DNA of 11,760 nucleotides from NCBI GenBank assembly GCA_003645975.1, contig QNDP01000015.1, positions 1 to 11,760 of the forward strand. Direction: 5' to 3'. This DNA is from Candidatus Hydrothermota bacterium. Its GTDB lineage: Bacteria > Hydrothermota > Hydrothermia > B15-G9. Positions within the stretch are counted from its first letter, which is position 1; each line of letters starts with the position of its first letter. Both the position numbers and the translations under genes were made by a program. The notes under the pieces were generated by a model. The model was not told the origin of the DNA. It saw nothing but the letters and a program-made list of their open reading frames with translations, and searched no databases. This document shows, piece after piece, positions 7,134-11,760 of the stretch.

Positions 7134-7435
7134 GATGCCACTCCTTGTATTTGCTGCAAATTTTACAGCCGATGCTATTTGACCGCCATCTGGACGGGTG
7201 AAACCGAGACGGTGGAGTCTCCCTCTGAGAGGTGAGAGAAGATTTGAGGAAGTTAAAATGGTTGTGAAGGAAAAAACAGGAAGAAATCAAGATTGCACTA
7301 AAATGAAAAGGAAAGCTTTAATTCATTGCTTCAAAGAGACTTTTTAAAACCTTGCCGTCAAAGTCAGGATAAAAATCTTCCGCATTGCCTACCTTCGAGT
7401 TCATCTTTGGGTTTCTTTCGAGACGAGTTGGTCTT
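7134..7435. other. 300-base gap upstream of the sugar-binding operon; no convincing gene
   Basis: This stretch lies between the DUF47 stop and the binding-protein start. It should hold the promoter of the sugar-binding operon and the end of the phosphate operon. A 5-bp stem, GAGAC/GTCTC (7206-7221), has no T-run and is too weak to call a terminator. Two tiny overlapping frames exist. One is 28 codons on the minus strand (7404 to 7318), ending DGKVLKSLFEAMN and lacking a good SD. The other is 29 codons on the plus strand (7258-7347), basic, with GAGG 8 nt before its ATG. They run against each other over 7318-7347, so at most one is real; I would call neither. About 7225-7320 is purine-rich on the plus strand. 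Confidence 0.5.
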
Positions 7436-8116
7436 CTATGAATGAGCGAGCATCTGTCGGATGCGTTCGACGGCGTCTTTGGCTTTGTCCGATATGGCCG
7501 TGAGGCACCTTGACATGCCGAGGATGAAAAGTGCGTCTCCATAGCTCAGTTTGTCCTCATTGTCGAACACGAACTGCATAATTTCGCCGCTCATCACATC
7601 GATCGAGTGCTCAATCTCTTCGACTTCACGGATAAGTTCATATTCCTTTTGAATCTCTTCTTCCCTGAATCCGCTTTCTATGACCATGTCGAGCTGGGAT
7701 ATGGCCTCATGGAGTCTTTTTGCCACCGCGATGCTCTCTTTTCCGATTTTGATGACCTTGTCTTTAAGAGCATCAGGGACATCTCGACCTTTGCAGACTA
7801 TGAGCCACTTTGCGACATCCTGTGCCGCATCGGCCACCTTGTCCTGAAAATAGAGGTATAGGAGCACATCGGCACGGCTCACCGGCATAAAAACCTTGCT
7901 GGTCAGCGTGTTCCTAATCGATTCCTTGATCCTATCGGCTTCCTTTTCGAGTTCATCGACTTCGGAGCAAAGTTTCTCCATCTCTTGAACTTGTCCTTTA
8001 TTCCATGCCTCCATCGCTTGTTCAAGCACCTCGACCGATTTGACAACGATTTGCGAATGTTTGATCAGCGGTTTAAAAGGGCTTTTGGCGAACAGTTTAA
8101 GCCAAACGCTTACCAT
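7436..8116 (-). CDS. DUF47 / PhoU-like PiT accessory protein
   Basis: This is a 226-residue, almost entirely helical cytoplasmic protein of the DUF47 (TIGR00153-type, PhoU-related) family, whose genes commonly sit beside PiT phosphate transporters and are thought to modulate them. Seen here are the acidic/basic heptad helix LCSEVDELEKEADRIKESIR (49-68), the family segment VFMPVSRADVLLYLYFQDKVADAA (about 75-98), and a second EVEEIEHSIDVMSGEI helix that repeats the first bundle, as expected for a PhoU-like duplicated three-helix bundle. E/D-rich positions could bind metal, as in PhoU. The start at ATG 8116 has GGGAGG 8 nt upstream, lying inside the end of the PiT gene. The gap to PiT is only 4 nt, so the two are co-transcribed and probably translationally linked. 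Confidence 0.93.
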   Translation of the reverse strand: MVSVWLKLFAKSPFKPLIKHSQIVVKSVEVLEQAMEAWNKGQVQEMEKLCSEVDELEKEADRIKESIRNTLTSKVFMPVSRADVLLYLYFQDKVADAAQDVAKWLIVCKGRDVPDALKDKVIKIGKESIAVAKRLHEAISQLDMVIESGFREEEIQKEYELIREVEEIEHSIDVMSGEIMQFVFDNEDKLSYGDALFILGMSRCLTAISDKAKDAVERIRQMLAHS

Positions 8117-8120
8117 GTTA

Positions 8121-9353
8121 TCAACCTCCCAATGTCATTTGCAAAATTTTAAAAATAAAAGCCGACATCACTGCGGCCGCCGGCACGGTTACGAACCAAG
8201 AGATAACAATATCTTTGAGCACGTGGGTGTTAATAGCTTTTATCTCTCGTGCCAATCCGACTCCAACGACCGCACCGACCACAGTGTGAGTGGTCGATAT
8301 GGGCATCCCCATCCTCGATGCCACGAGCACGGTCGTCGCTGTGGCGAAGTCTATGCTAAATCCCCTTGTGTTCGTTAGATGTGTGATTTTGTGTCCAACA
8401 GTCTGCATAACACGATAGCCCCATGTTGCGACACCAAGCGCTATCCCTATTCCCCCAAGTGCCAAAATCCATTTTGGGACAGGAACATTTAGCCCGGCCG
8501 TGCCGGACACTATTGCGGAATACACGGCTGCCACAGGCCCGATCGCATTGGCGACATCGTTCGCTCCGTGTGAAAGTGCGACATAACAAGATGTTACTAC
8601 TTGGACATTCCGAAAGATCCGCTCCACCGATTTGTAGGGATTGGCCTCTCCTCCGTAATTCCTTAGAACCAAAGCGCTTATCAGGGATGCCGCCACCCCA
8701 GCCACTCCGCCCATCAAGATCGCATGTGCTATCACTTTGCCATGCATGGTCTTTAGGTAGAACATCATGCCGACGATGAAGAAAGCGAGCCCTATCCACA
8801 GAGGCGCAAACCTCCGAGCGCTTGCCAGAGGGTCATCCGAACCGAGTATCGTCTTTCGGATCATCCAGAACAAAGTGAAGCCGACGAGTCCGCCGACAAA
8901 AGGCGAGAGCACCCAACTGAGCACCACAAGTCCCATCTTTCCCCATCTCACGGCTCCTAATCCAGCGTGTGCTATGCCATAGCCAACAAGACCACCGACT
9001 ATCGAATGCGTGGTCGAAACTGGCAGTCCCCAGTAACTTGCTGCAAGAAGCCAGATGGCGGCTGACAGCAGAGGGGCAAGTGAGCCGTAAATGAGCGCAT
9101 TCAGATCCCCTATCTGATTTGGATCGATTATCCCCTTGCGGATGGTCTCGGTTACATGCTTCCCGAAATAGTATGCTCCGACGAACTCCAGAACAGCCGC
9201 TATAACAACGGCTTGTCTCGGTGTGATGGCACCTGCGCCGACAGCGGTGCTCATGGAATTTGCTGTGTCATTTGCTCCAATCCCCCAAGCCATGAACATC
9301 CCGACGGCAAAGGTCAGGATCAACAAAGGATGGGTCAAAATTAAATTTACCAT
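8121..9353 (-). CDS. pit: PiT-family inorganic phosphate transporter
   Basis: This is a 410-residue inner-membrane carrier of the PiT (PF01384) family, which takes up phosphate, usually as a metal-phosphate complex, with a cation gradient. It shows the duplicated PiT architecture: GANDTAN (26-32) and GANDVAN (263-269) as the two signature motifs, each followed in its half by an STTH motif (113-117 and 353-357) next to a glycine-rich helix (SIVGGLVGYG and TVVGAVVGVG). About ten hydrophobic segments surround a central loop (166-182 and 230-248). The open frame could be extended to a TTG at 9398, but ATG 9353 has GGAAGG 6 nt before it and gives a normal family N-terminus, so it is chosen. It lies 41 nt after the protease-like gene and 4 nt before the DUF47 gene. 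No Pho box was recognised. Sulfate/phosphate ambiguity exists in the family, but the DUF47 neighbour favours phosphate. Confidence 0.95.
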   Translation of the reverse strand: MVNLILTHPLLILTFAVGMFMAWGIGANDTANSMSTAVGAGAITPRQAVVIAAVLEFVGAYYFGKHVTETIRKGIIDPNQIGDLNALIYGSLAPLLSAAIWLLAASYWGLPVSTTHSIVGGLVGYGIAHAGLGAVRWGKMGLVVLSWVLSPFVGGLVGFTLFWMIRKTILGSDDPLASARRFAPLWIGLAFFIVGMMFYLKTMHGKVIAHAILMGGVAGVAASLISALVLRNYGGEANPYKSVERIFRNVQVVTSCYVALSHGANDVANAIGPVAAVYSAIVSGTAGLNVPVPKWILALGGIGIALGVATWGYRVMQTVGHKITHLTNTRGFSIDFATATTVLVASRMGMPISTTHTVVGAVVGVGLAREIKAINTHVLKDIVISWFVTVPAAAVMSAFIFKILQMTLGG

Positions 9354-9394
9354 CTTAATCCTTCCATTTGACTCCTTCTGCAACTCGCTGAAAA

Positions 9395-10060
9395 TCAAGG
9401 ATTAAACCCCGAAATGATCCCCTTTACCAAATCGACGCTCCCACTCCAGCCGAGTTTTAGATACTCCTTGGCAAACTCTTTGCCGACCAAAACGGAAATG
9501 AGCAGCCCGGTGAAAAACACATTGCCAAACATAAACAAGGCTGTCGAAATGGCATAGCCGCTTTTTTGGATGTCAGGCTGCTTGAAGCTGAACTCCTTTA
9601 TGTTCGAGAAGATATGATAAGCCAGAGAGACGCCAATGAGAAAAGCGATATAGGGCTTAAAGTTGGATGAGGCGAGGACATAGACTATCAAAACGAACAA
9701 GGAATATGTCGGAAGGAAATAGGGAGCAAGGGCAATGATAAGATTCGAGGCTTTCTCGTATTGAACTTGACCGCTGCCCTCTTTCGCCTCAAATGACTTC
9801 GGCGAACGAAAGAAAAGCAGTGCAACTATTAAATGTGTAAGTTCATGCTCGAAAGCTATGAAGAAGAGTTTCTTCCGAATCCAGACGAACCACAACACAG
9901 TCCCGACGGACAGGCCGAAAAGGAACCATCTCACTTGTGAGTCATGTAAATGTTCACCAAGCACCGCAATATCATAGAGGAATGCCTGCACGAAGCCAGC
10001 GAGTAGGAGCAAGAGCAGGATAGAAATCAGGAGCTTGATCAATGCAGACACGATCTTCAT
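9395..10060 (-). CDS. Membrane zinc-metalloprotease-like protein (HEXXH, M50-like)
   Basis: This is a 221-residue polytopic membrane protein. A long hydrophobic segment (about 8-27) is followed by others near 44-60, 65-85, 107-129, 137-150 and 170-191. HELTH (72-76), preceded by Glu71, sits inside a membrane helix and matches the HEXXH zinc motif of intramembrane M50-type proteases. A plausible third ligand is Asp163 in QPDIQKSG near a later helix, as in M50B-like proteins. APYFLP (112-117) resembles a conserved M50-like segment. Substrate unknown. The start is uncertain: the frame extends upstream to ATG 10132 and TTG 10141, but neither has an SD and the extension is a basic, unpromising stretch. 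ATG 10060 gives a natural membrane start but also lacks a good SD. The gene leads the PiT-DUF47 operon, 41 nt before PiT. Confidence 0.7.
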   Translation of the reverse strand: MKIVSALIKLLISILLLLLLAGFVQAFLYDIAVLGEHLHDSQVRWFLFGLSVGTVLWFVWIRKKLFFIAFEHELTHLIVALLFFRSPKSFEAKEGSGQVQYEKASNLIIALAPYFLPTYSLFVLIVYVLASSNFKPYIAFLIGVSLAYHIFSNIKEFSFKQPDIQKSGYAISTALFMFGNVFFTGLLISVLVGKEFAKEYLKLGWSGSVDLVKGIISGFNP

Positions 10061-10070
10061 GATGCCGACA

Positions 10071-10076
10071 ATTATA
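10071..10076 (-). promoter_or_regulatory. Perfect TATAAT -10-like hexamer just before the protease-like gene
   Basis: TATAAT on the minus strand ends 10 nt before ATG 10060. Seventeen nt further upstream is TTCAGT, only a partial match to a -35 box. If used, transcription would start about 3 nt before the ATG, giving a nearly leaderless message, which would fit the missing SD. If translation instead starts at ATG 10132, this hexamer lies inside the gene and is irrelevant. Confidence 0.25.
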
Positions 10077-10141
10077 AATTTGAATCGTCTCCGACTGAAG
10101 GCCAAAACCCATCGGCAGTCTCCTTTCCCCATGAGGATCAA

Positions 10142-10281
10142 GCGACTTCCGCAGTCGATGGAACAGGGAACTGCATGGACTCAGAAGCTGCCAAAAGCTC
10201 AAAAGAACTTGAAAAATCGTGAGTCGATATGGCACACTCAAAGGGTTAATCTGCGAAAAACTTTGAACAGGAGGTGGCACG
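10142..10281. promoter_or_regulatory. Divergent intergenic region (protease-like gene / DUF72 gene)
   Basis: About 140 bases (220 if the protease-like gene starts at 10060) separate two divergent genes, so promoters for both directions are expected. On the plus strand I see TTGAAA near 10209 and GGTTAAT near 10244, but the spacing does not make a consensus promoter. The only clear signal is the AGGAGG ribosome binding site of the DUF72 gene at 10269-10274. No strong hairpin or operator repeat was found. Confidence 0.3.
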
Positions 10282-11022
10282 ATGCTGTCAAGCGTTATGG
10301 GGATAAAAGTTGGTATATGCGGATTTGCAGCATCTAAGTCCGCATGTTTTCGAGAGTTGGATGTTTTGGAAGTCCAAAAGACATTTTACAAAATGCCGAG
10401 ACTGGAAACGCTGGCGAAATGGCGAGAGGAGGCGCCCGACGATTTCGAGTTCACGCTGAAGGCGCCTCAGTTGATCACACATCCTCCATCAAGTCCGACA
10501 TACCGAAGGGCTAAATTAGAAATACCTGAGAACAAAAGACATCGATATGGCTATTTTCGGCCGACCGATGAGGTGTTCGACGCATGGGAGAAGACCGTCG
10601 AAATGGCAAACGCACTTAAAGCTCAATTCATTGTGTTCCAAACACCTGCATCTTTCAGCGAGAGACCGGAACATATCGAAAACATCCGCACTTTTTTCTC
10701 CCAGATCAAACGATATGGCCTAATTCTCGGATGGGAGCCCCGCGGCAACTGGAACGAGGAGACCGTCCAATCGATCTGCACGGAGCTGGACTTAGTCCAC
10801 ATCGTTGACCCGTTTAAAAGCAGAACACTTTGGGGTAGAGTAGCTTATTTTAGACTACACGGCCTCGGCAAGGGCTATCGATACAAGTTCTCGGACGAGG
10901 AGTTGAACTGGCTGCTCTCAAGCCTGCCCGATCTCAAACCGGTTTATGTCATGTTCAACAACACCAACATGTTCGACGACGCTGTCAGATTCAAAAAACT
11001 CTTAAAAACACAATTTGAATGA
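10282..11022 (+). CDS. DUF72 (YecE-like) family protein
   Basis: This is a 246-residue soluble protein of the DUF72 family, a TIM-barrel-like fold of unknown biochemical function. Conserved segments seen in order are IKVGICGF (8-15), LDVLEVQKTFYKMP (26-39), FEFTLKAPQLITHPPSSPTY (55-74), FIVFQTPASF (116-125), LILGWEPRGNW (147-157), HIVDPF (173-178), VAYFRLHGLG (187-196) and YVMFNNTNMFDDAVRF (222-237). The variant (ICGF rather than TSGW near the start, and SSPTYRR) recalls the form I associate with archaea and thermophiles, from memory. AGGAGG (10269-10274) lies 7 nt before ATG 10282, a strong start; an internal ATG at 10297 is less well placed. It is transcribed divergently from the phosphate operon and is followed 3 nt later by a glycosyltransferase gene. 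Confidence 0.93.
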   Translation: MLSSVMGIKVGICGFAASKSACFRELDVLEVQKTFYKMPRLETLAKWREEAPDDFEFTLKAPQLITHPPSSPTYRRAKLEIPENKRHRYGYFRPTDEVFDAWEKTVEMANALKAQFIVFQTPASFSERPEHIENIRTFFSQIKRYGLILGWEPRGNWNEETVQSICTELDLVHIVDPFKSRTLWGRVAYFRLHGLGKGYRYKFSDEELNWLLSSLPDLKPVYVMFNNTNMFDDAVRFKKLLKTQFE

Positions 11023-11025
11023 GCC

Positions 11026-11760
11026 ATGAACGGATTTGTCATCGGATTGGATGCTTCGGAACTGGTGATGGAACTGCGCGGCATCAGGATTTACACCGAA
11101 CAGATGCTCGAACGGCTCAAGGCTAAGTCGTTGCAGGTCAGGTTGCTCTTTTCGCTCGGTGCACTTAGAACCCCCAAAAAACTTTACAGGGCTTTGAAAT
11201 TTGGGATAGACGGCGTTTTCACGGGAACCAGCGCTTTGTTCTACAGAAAGATAGATGTCTTTCATGGACTGAGAGGAAGGCTGATCGACATTCCGAACAT
11301 CGCTAAGGTTCTGACTATTCACGATTTGTATCCGTTGAACTTCAGAAGGTTGACGCAAGCGCTCAGGATCGGTTTCAACTTTATCATCACCCCTTCAAAT
11401 TTCGTGAAATCCGAGATAATCCAAAAAATTCCGAGCATAAGGCCTGACATGATCCGTGTGGTCTATATGGGCATAAACCACAAAGTGTTCCGCCTGAGAA
11501 CGGAGTCGGAATGTCGAAATCAATTGGATCGGCTTGGACTTAGTTGGAAAAAATACTGGATCTATGTGGGTTCTACGGTTGACAGGCGCAAAAATTTTGA
11601 GACCATGCACGCTGCGGCCAGATTGGCCAATCAAATCCTTTTCGTGCCCAAAGGGATGTCTCAACAGGAGCTTGGATGTGCGATGGCGGGCGCTGTCGGA
11701 CTCCTGTTCGTTACGCTCGGCGAAGGGTTCGGCCTTCCACCGATCGAGGCGATGGCCTGC
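11026..11760 (+). CDS. GT4-family glycosyltransferase (partial, 3' end off window)
   Basis: The frame is open for 245 codons to the right edge. Family 4 retaining, GT-B glycosyltransferases move a sugar from a nucleotide-sugar donor to lipid, protein or polysaccharide acceptors on the cytoplasmic side. Seen: an N-terminal strand and helix with RGIRIYTEQMLERL (18-31), VLTIHDLYPLNF (95-106), TPSNFVKSEI (122-131), VVYMGINHKVF (145-155), the C-domain start YVGSTVDRRKN (180-190), and the donor-site motif EGFGLPPIEAMAC (233-245) with its conserved Glu pair. Between RKN and EGFG there are only 42 residues, against roughly 75-85 in most GT4 enzymes as I recall, so the strand with the usual V-G glycine turn is reduced or missing. 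The gene starts 3 nt after the DUF72 stop, without an obvious SD of its own, implying coupling. Acceptor unknown. Confidence 0.88.
   Translation, partial: MNGFVIGLDASELVMELRGIRIYTEQMLERLKAKSLQVRLLFSLGALRTPKKLYRALKFGIDGVFTGTSALFYRKIDVFHGLRGRLIDIPNIAKVLTIHDLYPLNFRRLTQALRIGFNFIITPSNFVKSEIIQKIPSIRPDMIRVVYMGINHKVFRLRTESECRNQLDRLGLSWKKYWIYVGSTVDRRKNFETMHAAARLANQILFVPKGMSQQELGCAMAGAVGLLFVTLGEGFGLPPIEAMAC

Noticed and set aside
7206..7221. GAGAC/GTCTC stem as a terminator
   Set aside because: Only 5 bp with a 6-nt loop and no T-run on either side.
1..11760. CRISPR array, tRNA/rRNA, insertion sequence or phage attachment site
   Set aside because: No repeated spacer units, cloverleaf, transposase-like frame, terminal inverted repeats or target duplications were seen on reading.

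Overview
The window looks like the chromosome of a Gram-negative (two-membrane) bacterium of roughly 50% GC by eye. The envelope genes point to an FCB-like or candidate-phylum lineage: a PorV/FadL-type outer-membrane barrel, a secreted beta-sandwich protein ending in a FlgD-like Ig domain, and a barrel-plus-TPR protein. The sequence alone does not place it in a named phylum. Coding is dense, Shine-Dalgarno (SD) sites are often strong (GGAGG/AGGAGG), and three adjacent gene junctions overlap or nearly touch. No rRNA, tRNA, CRISPR array, transposase, phage gene or integration site was seen.

Layout. (1) 1-1072, minus: the N-terminal 357 residues of an exported TPR protein that runs off the left edge. 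(2) 1073-1347: an AT-rich gap holding a perfect AT palindrome (1146-1164) and a short out-of-frame coding tail. (3) 7133 down to 1348, minus: an apparent operon in the order sugar-type ABC solute-binding lipoprotein, secreted CBM9/DOMON-like protein with Ig domain, PorV-like barrel, phosphohexomutase (PGM/PMM/GlmM class), and YihY/BrkB membrane protein with a cytoplasmic extension. The first three are coupled by two ATGA overlaps. (4) 7134-7435: a 300-base gap with no convincing gene. (5) 10060 down to 7436, minus: a second operon of HEXXH membrane metalloprotease-like protein, PiT phosphate transporter and DUF47/PhoU-like accessory protein. (6) 10282 to the right edge, plus: a DUF72 protein followed 3 nt later by a truncated GT4 glycosyltransferase.

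Functionally, group 3 reads as a carbohydrate-capture and envelope cassette: a periplasmic or surface binding protein, a secreted carbohydrate-binding-like protein and an outer-membrane barrel made together, then a hexose-phosphate mutase. No permease or ATPase for the binding protein is present. Group 5 is a low-affinity phosphate uptake unit with an unusual protease-like leader gene. Most of the window is ordinary. The points most worth a second look are the coupled binding-protein/CBM/barrel trio, the protease-like gene leading the phosphate operon, the short GT4 C-domain, the AT palindrome and the out-of-frame tail under the BrkB 3' end.
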